From assembly GCA_009667805.1 (NCBI GenBank), contig CM019068.1:6133733-6197732 (forward strand): 64,000 nt of DNA. The letters run 5' to 3'. Position numbers and translations under genes: made by a program. The stretch comes from Leptobrachium leishanense. Lineage: Eukaryota > Chordata > Amphibia > Anura > Megophryidae. Below are positions 23,571 to 35,502 of this stretch, piece after piece (position 1 is the stretch's first letter; every line of letters begins with the position of its first letter). The notes below the pieces were generated by a model, which ran no database searches, was not told where the DNA came from, and worked only from the letters and a program-made list of their open reading frames with translations.

Positions 23571-23949
23571 AAGTAATTATATAGAACTGCAGCCACATGT
23601 CTGTCCCTGAATCATGTGTCCAGGTGGGAAGTTGTGTGAAACCTGAAATCATGATTATAAACCCAAACTGTCCGGGTGAAAACTGGACAGGTGGCAGCCC
23701 TAGATAGAATCCCCTTTAAGGAAGGGGGACATGACTGATGGCTGGGCCGGATGGTCAGAAAAGGAAATTTGGAGCTATTGGTCATATGTGTGCAACATTG
23801 TTTCACTACCTATATATGCATCTGTGGGGGGTGGGTTCTGTCTCTTTGTTCCCTGCCAGCCTCAACTGTCATCAAGGAGATTCTGTGAGAGACAAGGAAG
23901 GATGATTGAAATGGCTGTTATTTATTTTGTTTGTTTGCTGGCTCAGCTT
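23571..23949. other. no feature recognised
   Basis: Unique-looking sequence between the MITE remnant and the 33-bp array. No exon, repeat or RNA gene could be supported. Confidence 0.5.
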
Positions 23950-26900
23950 AGGGAGTGTCACACATATCCGCAAATGAGCTGCTTTTTGTCCCACACATAT
24001 CAGCAAATGAGCTGCTTTTTGTGTCACACATATCAGCAAATTAGCTGCTTTTTGTGTCACACATATCAGCAAATGAGCTGCTTTTTGTGTCACACATATC
24101 AGCAAATGAGCTGCTTTTTGTCCCACACATATCAGCAAATGAGCTGCTTTTTGTGTCACACATATCAGCAAATTAGCTGCTTTTTGTGTCACACATATCA
24201 GCAAATGAGCTGCTTTTTGTGTCACACATATCAGCAAATGAGCTGCTTTTCGTCCCACACATATCAGCAAATGAGCTGCTTTTTGTCCCACACATATCAG
24301 CCATTGAGCTGCTTATCGTCCCACACATATCAGCCATTGAGCTGCTTTTCGTCCCACACATATCAGCCATTGAGCTGCTTATCGTCCCACACATATCAGT
24401 AAATGAGCTGCTTTTTGTCCCACACATATCAGCAAATGAGATGCTTTTCGTCCCACACATATCAGCAAATGAGATGCTTTTCGTCCCACACATATCAACA
24501 AATGAGCTGCTTTTTGTCCCACACATATCAGCAAATGAGATGCTTTTCGTCCCACACATATCAGCAAATGAGATGCTTTTCGTCCCACACATATCAACAA
24601 ATGAGCTGCTTTTCGTCCCACACATAACAGCAAATGAGCTGCTTTTCGTCCCACACATATCAGCAAATAAGCTGCTTTTTGTGTCACACATATCAGCAAA
24701 TGAGCTGCTTTTTGTCCCACACATATCAGCAAATGAGCTGCTTTTCGTCCCACACATATCAGCAAATGAGCTGCTTTTTGTCCCACACATATCAGCAAAT
24801 GAGCTGCTTTTCGTCCCACACATCAGCAAATGAGCTGCTTTTCGTCCCACACATATCAGCAAATGAGCTGCTTTTCATCCCACACATATCAGCAAATGAG
24901 CTGCTTTTTGTCCCACACGTATCAGCAAATGAGCTGCTTTTTGTCCCACACATATCAGCAAATGAGCTGCTTTTTGTGTCACACATATCAGCAAATGAGC
25001 TGCTTTTTGTGTCACACATATCAGCAAATGAGCTGCTTTTTGTGTCACACATATCAGCAAATGAGCTGCTTTTCGTCCCACACATATCAGCAAATGAGCT
25101 GCTTTTTGTCCCACACATATCAGCCATTGAGCTGCTTATCGTCCCACACATATCAGCCATTGAGCTGCTTTTCGTCCCACACATATCAGCAAATGAGCTG
25201 CTTTTTGTCCCACACATATCAGCCATTGAGCTGCTTATCGTCCCACACATATCAGCCATTGAGCTGCTTATCGTCCCACACATATCAGTAAATGAGCTGC
25301 TTTTTGTCCCACACATATCAGCAAATGAGATGCTTTTCGTCCCACACATATCAGCAAATGAGATGCTTTTCGTCCCACACATAACAGCAAATGAGCTGCT
25401 TTTCGTCCCACACATATCAACAAATGAGCTGCTTTTCGTCCCACACATAACAGCAAATGAGCTGCTTTTCGTCCCACACATATCAGCAAATAAGCTGCTT
25501 TTTGTGTCACACATATCAGCAAATGAGCTGCTTTTTGTCCCACACATATCAAAATGAGCTGCTTTTCGTCCCACACATATCAGCAAATGAGCTGCTTTTT
25601 GTCCCACACATATCAGCAAATGAGCTGCTTTTCGTCCCACACATCAGCAAATGAGCTGCTTTTCGTCCCACACATATCAGCAAATGAGCTGCTTTTCATC
25701 CCACACATATCAGCAAATGAGCTGCTTTTTGTCCCACACGTATCAGCAAATGAGCTGCTTTTTGTCCCACACATATCAGCAAATGAGCTGCTTTTTGTGT
25801 CACACATATCAGCAAATGAGCTGCTTTTTGTGTCACACATATCAGCAAATGAGCTGCTTTTTGTGTCACACATATCAGCAAATGAGCTGCTTTTCGTCCC
25901 ACACATATCAGCAAATGAGCTGCTTTTTGTCCCACACATATCAGCCATTGAGCTGCTTATCGTCCCACACATATCAGCCATTGAGCTGCTTTTCGTCCCA
26001 CACATATCAGCAAATGAGCTGCTTTTTGTCCCACACATATCAGCCATTGAGCTGCTTATCGTCCCACACATATCAGCCATTGAGCTGCTTATCGTCCCAC
26101 ACATATCAGTAAATGAGCTGCTTTTTGTCCCACACATATCAGCAAATGAGATGCTTTTCGTCCCACACATATCAGCAAATGAGATGCTTTTCGTCCCACA
26201 CATAACAGCAAATGAGCTGCTTTTCGTCCCACACATATCAGCAAATAAGCTGCTTTTTGTGTCACACATATCAGCAAATGAGCTGCTTTTTGTCCCACAC
26301 ATATCAGCAAATGAGCTGCTTTTCGTCCCACACATATCAGCAAATGAGCTGCTTTTTGTCCCACACATATCAGCAAATGAGCTGCTTTTTGTCCCACACA
26401 TATCAGCAAATGAGCTGCTTTTTGTCCCACACATATCAGCAAATGAGATGCTTTTCGTCCCACACATATCAGCAAATGAGATGCTTTTCGTCCCACACAT
26501 ATCAGCAAATGAGATGCTTTTCGTCCCACACATATCAACAAATGAGCTGCTTTTCGTCCCACACATAACAGCAAATGAGCTGCTTTTCGTCCCACACATA
26601 TCAGCAAATAAGCTGCTTTTTGTCCCACACATATCAGCCATTGAGCTGCTTATCGTCCCACACATATCAGCCATTGAGCTGCTTATCGTCCCACACATAT
26701 CAGTAAATGAGCTGCTTTTTGTCCCACACATATCAGCAAATGAGATGCTTTTCGTCCCACACATATCAGCAAATGAGATGCTTTTCGTCCCACACATATC
26801 AACAAATGAGCTGCTTTTCGTCCCACACATAACAGCAAATGAGCTGCTTTTCGTCCCACACATATCAGCAAATAAGCTGCTTTTTGTGTCACACATATCA

Positions 26901-28108
26901 GCAAATGAGCTGCTTTTTGTCCCACACATATCAGCAAATGAGCTGCTTTTCGTCCCACACATATCAGCAAATGAGCTGCTTTTTGTCCCACACATATCAG
27001 CAAATGAGCTGCTTTTCGTCCCACACATCAGCAAATTAGCTTCTTTTCGTCCCACACATATCAGCAAATGAGCTGCTTTTCATCCCACACATATCAGCAA
27101 ATGAGCTGCTTTTTGTCCCACGCGTATCAGCAAATGAGCTGCTTTTTGTCCCACACATATCAGCAAATGAGCTGCTTTTTGTGTCACACATATCAGCAAA
27201 TGAGCTGCTTTTTGTGTCACACATATCAGCAAATGAGCTGCTTTTTGTGTCACACATATCAGCAAATGAGCTGCTTTTCGTCCCACACATATCAGCAAAT
27301 GAACTGCTTTTTGTCCCACACATATCAGCCATTGAGCTGCTTATCGTCCCACACATATCAGCCATTGAGCTGCTTTTCGTCCCACACATATCAGCAAATG
27401 AGCTGCTTTTTGTCCCACACATATCAGCCATTGAGCTGCTTATCGTCCCACACATATCAGCCATTGAGCTGCTTATCGTCCCACACATATCAGTAAATGA
27501 GCTGCATTTTTTTGTCCCACACATATCAGCAAATGAGATGCTTTTCGTCCCACACATATCAGCAAATGAGATGCTTTTCGTCCCACACATATCAACAAAT
27601 GAGCTGCTTTTCGTCCCACACATAACAGCAAATGAGCTGCTTTTCGTCCCACACATATCAGCAAATAAGCTGCTTTTTGTGTCACACATATCAGCAAATG
27701 AGCTGCTTTTTGTCCCACACATATCAGCAAATGAGCTGCTTTTCGTCCCACACATATCAGCAAATGAGCTGCTTTTTGTCCCACACATATCAGCAAATGA
27801 GCTGCTTTTCGTCCCACACATCAGCAAATGAGCTTCTTTTCGTCCCACACATATCAGCAAATGAGCTGCTTTTCATCCCACACATATCAGCAAATGAGCT
27901 GCTTTTTGTCCCACACGTATCAGCAAATGAGCTGCTTTTTGTGCCACACGTATCAGCAAATGAGCTGCTTTTTGTGCCACACGTATCAGCAAATGAGCTG
28001 CTTTTTGTGCCACACGTATCAGAAAATGAGCTGCTTTTTGTGCCACACGTATCAGCAAATGAGCTGCTTTTTGTGCCACACATATCAGCAAATGAGCTGC
28101 TTTTTGTT
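23950..28108. repeat. 33-bp minisatellite with ~0.8-kb higher-order units, about 125 copies
   Basis: The monomer is CACACATATCAGCAAATGAG followed by CTGCTTTTTGTCC. Variants include GTGTC/GTCCC, TTTTTG/TTTTCG, GCCATTGAG, and a short copy CACACATCAGC. The short copy recurs near 24817, 25638, 27020 and 27819, and the blocks starting at 24830 and 25651 translate identically over 153 codons in the same frame, so units of about 821 bp have been duplicated. The unit is a multiple of three and stop-free in four frames, which explains ORFs up to 505 codons on + and 484 on -. Confidence 0.95.
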
Positions 28109-28540
28109 GGTCAGTCCATTTGTCTGTATCTGGGCCTGCAAACACACGTTTTATCAGCTCACTTTATTTTGATAAATTTTCTGATATGTTCCCTGATTCT
28201 AAATCCAGGGATGGAATGCTCTTTGTGTTGCTGTTTGCTGCCATGTCTCTCTGACCTCACTCCTGGTACCATGTGATGAATCCACTGAAGTATTGGCAGA
28301 CAACAAGGAGCTTGACAAGAACAGACTTTACTCAGCAGCATTATCTTACAATGTCTGCCACTCCCCGCCCCCTGATCACATGACTGTTAACTGTTTGCTA
28401 ACATGCAGAATGAATTAGGCATAATTATGATATTTAATAGATAATATGAAGCATACACATCATTAAAGGGAGCATGCTGCTGCTCGAGGTTCCATTTTAG
28501 GTGCAGTGGTTGGTGAGGAACAACAAGCGTATGGTGCTGG
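28109..28540. other. flank of the 33-bp array; no gene seen
   Basis: No coding exon recognised. It may include the left terminal repeat of the Ngaro-like element, but I could not identify matching split direct repeats. Confidence 0.4.
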
Positions 28541-29289
28541 CCAGGGTGGTGATGACCGGTGACATACCCCCCCTCCTACCCATCAGGATGGCCGGCGGAT
28601 GTGGCGTTCCAGAAGGCCTTGTGGAGGTCCATCCCTTCCGGTGGCCGGAAGATGAATGACGCGAGCGGCAGCTTCCGCCCCCTCCTGTTTGTCACAGTCC
28701 TGCAGCGTCACGAAGGGTGCGCCGGTCACGCCCACAAGATGGCGGCACCCATGTTCTGGCGGATTCTCGGAGGGGAGCGGTTTCAGTGGCGATTTCGGAT
28801 GTGGATCCAGTGGCGGTCGCTGTGCACAGATCGGCACCCTTACCTAGCACTTTGGTTGGTGGCTTTATGGGTCGGAATGGTCGTTTACAGTGCTCTCTTC
28901 TGAGGGGTGGCTTGGATTCTGGACCTGAAGGTTTGCAGTGGATGCTTAATATCAGTGGAGGTGCTGTTTCTGGGTGACCATCGCTGGATCCACCTTTGAC
29001 TGCTGTCCCAAGGGCTGCTGGAGGATCATCCATGCTGACGCCTGGTGAGTCGGGTTTTGGGGTGCGGTGTTTGGATCGCTTGGCCTTTCGGGCACTGATG
29101 CGTCTGGCAGGGCTAGTGGGGTGACGACGGGGTTAATAGAGACCCTGGTTGCGGCTATTAGGCACCGGCAGGATGGGTCGGTTGCTGCGTCGCGTCGCTG
29201 GGTTCAGCTGGGCATGCTGTTGCTGGGGGCGCGGCGTCTGTGTCAATTTTGCGCCTGGTTCCGCTGGGATGGGAGCCCCTGAGTCTGCT

Positions 29290-30100
29290 CTTTCACAAGG
29301 TTTGGGGCCTGCTTCTGCTCTGGTGTAGGTTCCTGCTGTGCTCAATGGAGCGGCGCTTGCAGCTGGGGCTTCCCCGCTGGACGCGGTGGTTGGACCTTCG
29401 GTACCTGCTGTGGTAAATGTTCCTGCGCCACTCGCTAGTGGTATTCCTGTGCCTGGTGCAGTTGGTCCTGCGGTAGGCTCTTATGGGGCTTGTGATTTAT
29501 GTCCAATGGGCCTACAGGTCTTTAATGACATTAAGGAGAAAATTTGGAAAGGTTAATATGTTGATGTTATGACTTTGGTTTTCTTCGGATAGGGAGACAA
29601 TTGATCGTCCAGGTGTTGATTCCTTGCCCGGGGGCAAGGATAAGGACCAAGCGAAGACTTTGCCACAGACCTTTGGCAACTGGATTCAAGGTTTTTCTAG
29701 CCTATAGCGCAATTTTGTGCGAGGGTTTCCCCGACCACAGCGTGTCTTTGTTTGCGTGTTTAGACTTAATATGGGGGGCTTGCAAAATTTACGGGGGTCT
29801 ATTTGGTTTTGTTACGACCAACAGTTTTGGCAGACGATGGCGGTGCATCCTGGGCTCTGCTTTGATTTGCAGGACGCCAAACTGCCCAGTGGTGTCACCC
29901 TTTCCTGCATCCGCGGTGCCTGGAGCCCCTGGAGTGCCCGCGGTACAGAGAGGGGGTGATGCTGGCTCTTTAATGAGTCCCATTGCCGTTGGTCCTCATA
30001 TTGCAGGTTCAAGCATGAATGTTCTTCCTGTGGGGGGTCCCAACTGGCATTTCAATGTTTCAGAAAGGGCCATGGCTCGGCCTTCAGGTCGGACAGCCTG
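29290..30100 (+). pseudogene. Ngaro-like gag remnant
   Basis: A Pro/Val/Ala-rich stretch leads to GSYGACDLCPMGLQVFNDIK and a following KIWKG, then TFGNWIQGFSSL and, in shifted frames, FPDHSVSLFACLDLIWGACK and MAVHPGLCFD. These are recognisable as the ORF that precedes RT in frog tyrosine-recombinase retroelements. It is broken by at least two stops or frameshifts. Confidence 0.55.
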
Positions 30101-30168
30101 ATAGAAGGGATCACCCTGGTGATCGTGCGGGCCATGGCTCCTTGGCTAGACAGGTACCCCAATAGGCG

Positions 30169-30663
30169 ATGCGCTGCGTTGTTATTGTTGGTTTTCGTGA
30201 GGGTTTTGTTATTCCACATGTGCCTTCTGACTTTTCTCGATTTGGTGGCTGGACCTGGTTGTTATTGGCAAAAGCGGACATGGAGTCGGCATTTCGGTTG
30301 TTACCGATTCGACCGGATTGCTATCACTTGCTGGGGTGTTCCTTTCGTGGAGGTTTTTATTACGACCATTTTCTTCCGATGGGCTGCTTGATCTTTTGCT
30401 ACTATTTTGAATTGTTCTCTTCCTGCTGGCACTGGGTGGTGTGTCGGCGCTCTGGACCGTATTCGGTGGTCCATTATTTGGATGATTTCCTCTTGGTGGG
30501 ACCGGCGGATTCCGGCGATTGCACCGCGCTGCTGCAGATTTTCGGGAGGTTGCCGGGGAATTCGGTGTGCCTTTGGCCGATGATACGACGGGGGGCCCAG
30601 TTTAATCATTTGCCTTTTTGGGCATTGAGATCTATACCGTCAGTGTTTCTATTTTGTCTGTAG
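30169..30663 (+). pseudogene. Ngaro-like reverse transcriptase fragment
   Basis: The frame contains LAKADMESAFRLLPIRPDCY (RT motif A with the first Asp), then LPMGC, then HYLDDFLLVGPADSGDC. The YLDD catalytic motif is at 30475-30486. The N-terminal fingers are missing or frameshifted and the frame stops at 30661-30663, before the thumb. It is not a functional enzyme in this copy. Confidence 0.8.
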
Positions 30664-30859
30664 AGAAATTCAGACCTTGTGTGTTTGGTGGGTAGGGCGT
30701 GGGGAGTTGCGAAGTTGCGGCTTTCTGATATTCAATCTTTACCGCCGGGGTACGCGCACCACGCCACTTTGTTCGCATCACCAGTTCCTTGAAGGCGGAC
30801 CTTGTGTTGTGCCAATCCTTTTTGCTGCATTATGATGGGCTGACGTATTGGCAAGAGGC

Positions 30860-31290
30860 GGACGTGGACAATCAGTCCCTCCGAGCTTTTTGCCGATGCG
30901 TCTGGGGCTCCTGGCTTTGGCGTGTACTTTCAGGGTGCTTGGTGTGCCGAAGCATGGCACCCACGCTGGGCGGCGTCTGAGTTGGTGAGGAATCTCACAA
31001 GTCGGGAACTTTTTTCCTTTGATTGTGGCCCTGGAGCTGTGGGGGGAGCGTCTGGCTAATAGGCGAGTGGTGTTCTGGATGGACAACCTGGGGTGGTGCA
31101 AGTGGTGAATCGTTCGTCGGCCGGTTCCCCTTCTGTCTTGGCTCTTTTGTGTCGCCTGGTGCTGCGCGGTCTCGAGCGGAATGTGTGGTTGCGGGCCTGG
31201 CACGTGCCGGGTGTGCGGAATGTGATTGCTGACGCTCCCTCTTGGTTCCAGTGGCTCTGGGAGCAGCAAGGAATGCGACACCCTTTCCAC
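30860..31290 (+). pseudogene. Ngaro-like RNase H remnant
   Basis: Pieces in different frames: DASGAPGFGVYFQGAWCAEA with the first catalytic Asp, then LVRNLTSRELFSFDCG, then VQVVNRSSAGSP and RNVWLRAWHVPGVRNVIADA. The order and spacing match RNase H of DIRS/Ngaro elements, broken by at least two shifts. Confidence 0.65.
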
Positions 31291-31639
31291 TGTGGCTCTG
31301 GACCCTCGCTTTGCTGGGCTGAGGATTTTTTTGGGGGGCTCTTTGTCGGGAGCGACGTGGACGGCATATTCTCAGGTCGGGCGGAGGTGGGGGTCATGGG
31401 GGGAACGTGGTTGGCATTCTGCGGAGGATCGTAGGGGCAACCTTGATTTATTTACATTCCCTCCCGGGAGTAAGGTTTGGGAGCGGCCGGAGTACTGGCT
31501 GCCCTTTCTTTTTGTGCGAGGCGGTTGGTTGGGATTATGTTGGTCGGGATTTCCTGCTTTGAAGGATTGTTTCGGGTTGGTGGCGGACTGCGGTGCCTGA
31601 GGTTCGGCGCCCAGTTTATGGCCCCATGTTTTTTGGAAC

Positions 31640-32240
31640 TGTTGGATGTTTTACTCAGCGTTTGTCGTCATCTTTTTGAGGTCGCGATTGTTGAGAGTGG
31701 CGTTTGCCTTTGCCTTTTATGGTGCCCTGAGGGTGGGTGAGCTGGTTGCTCCTAACTCTCAGATGCATTCTGCCTTGCGCATGTTTCTGTGTCAGCTGAT
31801 CAGGTGAGGTTTTTGATTGTCAGGTACACGACGGACCGCTTTGGTAGGGGCGTTCTTACTACTTAAATGCGATTGGGGTGATCGGGTGTCCTTTGGGCCT
31901 CCCGCGGGAGTATTTGGCTATTCGGACGGATTTCACTGACTCTTTTTTGATTTATATTGATGGGGTTCCTTTGACTTGATACCAATTTCCTACAGTTTTT
32001 AAGCAATGCATTCAGGTTTTGGGTTCTGAACCGGGGTTGTTTGCCTCCCATTCTTTTTGTATAGGCGCGGTGACCATGGCTGCGGGTTCTGGCGCGTCGG
32101 ACGGCATGATTCAGCGTCTGGGTAGGTGGGATCAGATCGCTTTTGCTCTTAGGTTCATCCTAACCTTTCATAATTTTAGGTGCTTCCCCAAGGATGGTCT
32201 GGAGATTGGGTCATTCCTTCGTGCATTGGGCGGCCATGTG
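31640..32240 (+). pseudogene. Ngaro-like tyrosine recombinase remnant, catalytic Arg replaced
   Basis: FAFYGALRVGELVAPNSQ (near 31706-31760) fits the first conserved Arg region, and FASHSFCIGAVTMAAGSGAS with a following GMIQRLGRWD (near 32040-32130) fits the His-x-x-Arg box. In the second box the expected HSFR reads HSFC: the codon at 32058-32060 is TGT, a single CpG-type C to T change from CGT. Several in-frame stops lie between the boxes. It would have served for integration of the circular DNA intermediate. Confidence 0.7.
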
Positions 32241-32760
32241 GGCTGAGCATCGGCCGCATGGCAAAAATCTTGGTTTCCCGGCGGAGGTAGCGGAGATTCG
32301 CTGGTTGGAAATCCGGGGTTTGCGTTGGGCTCGGCTGTCGAAGGAATGCAATGTTTTGGCTGGGAGGGTTCCCAGGGAGGTTATTTTGGTTTTTCACGCT
32401 GGGGGAAATGACTTGGGGATGGTGCGTTCGGTGGTTCTGATTCGGGCTAAGAAGCTGGATCTGGCCTGCTGTATTGCTACATTTTGGGGGATTGTCGCTG
32501 GTGTGGTCCGACATTGTCTCTCGACCTCGTTGGGAGGAGATGGCGGCGGCGCCACGGGCCAATGACAGGGCTAGGAAGAGGGTTTGCAGGGAGGTTTCCG
32601 AATTTGTTCGGCAGTTGGGGGAGTTTTCAATTGGAATGTGATTTGGGGAGATGGGGTCATTTGACGGCCATTGGTTTGGACATAATTTTGACCGGTTTAA
32701 TGTCAGGGATTGAGGAGGCGCTGTCTGCGGTGGGGTGCAGGGGCAGCCATTAGGAGACCA
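32190..32760 (+). pseudogene. SGNH-hydrolase-like ORF of the Ngaro-like element
   Basis: The frame 32194-32565 includes VAEIRWLEIRGLRWARLSKE, VILVFHAGGNDLGMVRSVV and then KKLDLACC. GGND (32401-32412) fits block III (G-x-N-D) of SGNH hydrolases. Beyond 32520 the homology shifts frame (NDRARKRVCREVSEFVRQLG) and meets stops. Its role in the element is not known. Confidence 0.6.
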
Positions 32761-33000
32761 TGGTGCCCCTGACGTTGGCGTGGTTCCTGGACAGCGGTGC
32801 TTTCAAATGGTAAAAGCCGCCTTCGGGTGAGGCATTAACGAGACGAGCCCCGATTGATCTCGGTCAGGCGGGGTGACGAGCTCCTGGTTTGGTATCAGTA
32901 ACTGCCTATTACATGGGTAATCGGGCAGATAATGGGGGGAAAGCACTGCCGGATTACATGTTGGATATATTAATAAAGCTGTGGCCCTTTCCAGTTAAGA

Positions 33001-33284
33001 ACGTGTTGTGTCTTCTTTATATTTAAGGGTATGGGTCAAGGAGGTCCCAGGTTTAATCAGTCATGGGAGCACCTGTAGTTGCTGCAAGGCTTGCAGGAGT
33101 TGTCAGTACCATATAGGAAAGGTGCTGCCATGGTGTTCAAGGTGGAGCAGCACTGGTTTGGGTTTTGCGCCTGCGCGAGCTGTGATACACATTATATTCG
33201 GTGTCTTTAGTTTGGAGCCACGACATGAGATTATTGTGTATTAACATATCTAAACACTGCCACAAAGTAATAGACGCACAGACA
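33001..33284. other. spacer between the Ngaro-like element and the gene B 3' end
   Basis: No coding signal. It may include the element's right terminal repeat. The gene B poly(A) signal starts just beyond. Confidence 0.4.
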
Positions 33285-33477
33285 GCGCGATCAATGAGAG
33301 ACTTTTATTGTCAGTAAGATGATGTACATGGAGCAAACGTCACTGATGGAATTTTCTGGCGACCAATCAGTATCCGCGTTAGAAATCCGCACTTTCCAGA
33401 CGGGCTGCGGGTGTTGGAGATCGCACAGATATTCCTCTGTCAGTTACATGTGTCGGCTCCAATGTTTCATCTTCATT
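33285..33477 (-). CDS. gene B terminal exon: last codon, stop and 3'UTR
   Basis: Acceptor TTTTTATTCACAG ends at 33478. Only 33473-33477 is coding: it completes one Glu codon and gives TGA. The rest is 3'UTR with AATAAA at 33304-33309 (minus strand). The cleavage site is approximate. The Ngaro-like element lies just beyond. Confidence 0.85.
33304..33309 (-). terminator. gene B poly(A) signal AATAAA
   Basis: AATAAA on the minus strand (TTTATT on +), about 165 bp after the stop codon and about 20 bp before the inferred 3' end. Confidence 0.75.
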
Positions 33478-33909
33478 CTGTGAATAAAAAGACAGGGAAC
33501 AATAGAAGACATTTTACTAATAACACATGGCATGGGGTTAAAGTGCCGGCTGTGTCACACGGTGTTTGCCGGGCTGAGAGGGTTCATGGTGATTTGTAGC
33601 TTCCAATCCACTCGACTCATACAGCTTCTACCTGAACCGATACAGAGGAAGTGCAGCTTCTCATCCTGGCCTGAGGGGGGCAGCACTCAAATTCTCTCCA
33701 ACACCCTGGAAGTATCACGAGTATCGCTGCGGGTAACGCTGCATTTTGGGTCAATGTGCTGAAGCAGCATCTGCCCTGGAATCTAACGCTAAAGTGTGTG
33801 TGTGCGTGTTTTCACGTCCCCATTTTTGTGATAGGGAGGGAATAGGGCCCACTGTATAACAAAGGGTAAACAGAAGAAAAGGACAATTCACAGAGAGCGG
33901 AAACATTAC

Positions 33910-33951
33910 CTGGATGACAAGGAGAGTTATATTCTGCCACCGCGTGGTGCT
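33910..33951 (-). CDS. gene B penultimate exon (AEYNSPC)
   Basis: 42 bp; acceptor TTCATGTTACAG, donor GTAATG. Encodes EHHAVAEYNSPCHP, equal to DEFAIAEYNAPCSK of human A2M. The final Cys of the receptor-binding domain is present. Length and phase equal those of the gene A exon at 608-649. Confidence 0.95.
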
Positions 33952-34001
33952 CTGTAACATGAATAAAAAGAACATAGAATCAGGTGAGAGAACGGCGCGC
34001 G

Positions 34002-34008
<7 letters not shown>

Positions 34009-34032
<24 letters not shown>

Positions 34033-34048
34033 TGTGTGTGTGTGTGTG
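34009..34048. repeat. (GT)n microsatellite
   Basis: About 20 GT dinucleotides with one interruption, in the intron between the gene B exons at 33910 and 35503. Confidence 0.95.
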
Positions 34049-34224
34049 ACAGAAATGTGTAGCATGTAAATGTTAGTTAATGAGCGTTTCTATATCGGTC
34101 TGTATTTATATGTCTGTGTATGGTGTATATGTGTATCTGTGCCACAGAACTAGACACAGTATTGAGCAGCAAACAAAGCGACCGCTGATGCTTTTCAAGT
34201 TCTCCATATCTTCATTTTGAGGAC

Positions 34225-35220
34225 CAGTTACAAGTATTTAAAAAGCGCTAACAAGTTCCGTAGCACTGTACAAAGGGATAGTATAATAAGAGAATAACAA
34301 TATACATGGTAAAAACACAGAACAGTAGGAGAGAGGACCCTGCTCAAGAGCTTACAATCTAAGAGGATAGAGGTGACACAATATGTGAGGGTAAATGAGG
34401 TAAGTGAAGTAGCGAGGTGCATTTGGGCTGGGTAGAAAGATGGAGTAAGAGATGAACAGTGGGGAGATCATGGAATGAGCTGATTGGCTTCTCTAGAGAC
34501 TTCTTGAAGGACTGGAGAGATGGGGAGAGTCTGATGTTGTGGGGGAGGAAGTTCCATAGTAAGGGGGCAGCTCGGGAGAAGTCCTGAAGGCGGGAGTTGG
34601 GGGTGTGGGTACGAGGAGCTGATCGCTCGGCCAATGATCTGATGCTAAGTGGTTGGGATGGGATGTACCTGTTAATAAGGTAGGAGATGTAGGCAGTGGC
34701 GCAGTATGGAGAGCTTTGAATGTGACCAAAAAACAGGAGCCAGGAAACAGGAGCCAGTGTAGAGATTGACAGAGGGGGAGGTGAGGTGTGAGAGGTGCAG
34801 GAGGTGAGGTGTATGAGTCTGGCACAGGCGTTCATTACAGACTGCAGAGGGAGAATCTAGGATCTCTTAAGGCCATAGAGAAGGAGGTTACAGTAGTCAA
34901 GGCGGGAGATAATAAGTGCTTGGATGAGCATTTTAGCAGAGTCCTGATTTAAACCAGGAACGGACGAGCGCAATGGTTTTTTAGGTGGAAGTAGCAGGAT
35001 TTGGTTACTGACTGAATGTGAGGAGTGAAGGAGAGAAAAGAGTCTGGGAGGACCCCAAGGCAACGAGCCTGAGAGCTAGAAGTAATGGTGGATCATTCAC
35101 CTGAAGGGAAACGGGTGCAGGAATGTTAGTTTTGAGGGAAGGAAGACGAGAAGTTCAGTTTTTGAGAGATTGAGCTTTAGGAAACGTGAAGTCATCCAGT
35201 TGGAGACTACTTATTATTAT
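34225..35220 (-). mobile_element. LINE 3' region, minus strand (CR1/L2/Rex1 group)
   Basis: The minus strand encodes LINRYIPSQPLSIRSLAERS, then RLQDFSRAAPLLWNFLPHNI and RLSPSLQSFKKSLEKP, the conserved C-terminus of the same LINE group as 11929-12540, but a different subfamily. A tail-like AAAAAGCGCTAAC lies at the low-coordinate end. Frames are broken. Confidence 0.75.
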
Positions 35221-35224
35221 TTTT

Positions 35225-35450
35225 ATTTGTTTACCCCATTCAACAACTTGTTGGCTTTTTTCCGGGGGGGTTTTCGTGGGTTTTCAGCGGAGTGTTCGGC
35301 AGGACTGCGGTGGGTTTTCCCTGCACTCTGGGGAACCTGTAGTGAACGCTGAATTCACCGCAGGGTGGGGAAATTTGATTCCCTAAAGTGCAGGGAACGA
35401 GAGAGCACTGAAATGTCGCCGACAATTCGGTGCTCTCTGAATAACTCCCT
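35225..35450. mobile_element. half copy of the CAGGGTTATTC-type element
   Basis: Ends in CACCGAATTG-like and GGTGCTCTCTGAATAACTCC sequence matching the right ends of the copies at 10990 and 55160; also shares TTTTCGTGGGTTTTCAGCGG-like text. The left end is lost. Confidence 0.5.
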
Positions 35451-35502
35451 ATGTGTACATCCCCTAAATACCTGATTCTGTCTTATCGTTACCCGTACGT
35501 AC

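Larger units (their letters stand above)
28540..33000 (+). mobile_element. decayed Ngaro-like tyrosine-recombinase retrotransposon
   Basis: In order on +: a gag-like region (about 28550-30100), reverse transcriptase (30230-30660), RNase H-like (30860-31290), tyrosine recombinase (about 31640-32200) and an SGNH-hydrolase-like ORF (32190-32760), with AATAAA near 32971. Reverse transcriptase together with a tyrosine recombinase marks the DIRS order; the hydrolase points to Ngaro, since DIRS proper carries a methyltransferase-like domain (family knowledge). Many stops and frameshifts break it. The ends are approximate because the terminal split repeats were not found. Confidence 0.8.

Noticed and set aside
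24173..27860. Long frames on both strands of the 33-bp array (up to 505 codons)
   Set aside because: The period is a multiple of three and four frames are stop-free by composition; no start context, splice site or domain.
29133..31397. Several minus-strand frames opposite the Ngaro-like element
   Set aside because: No domain recognised; they mirror GC-rich RT and recombinase coding sequence on the plus strand.
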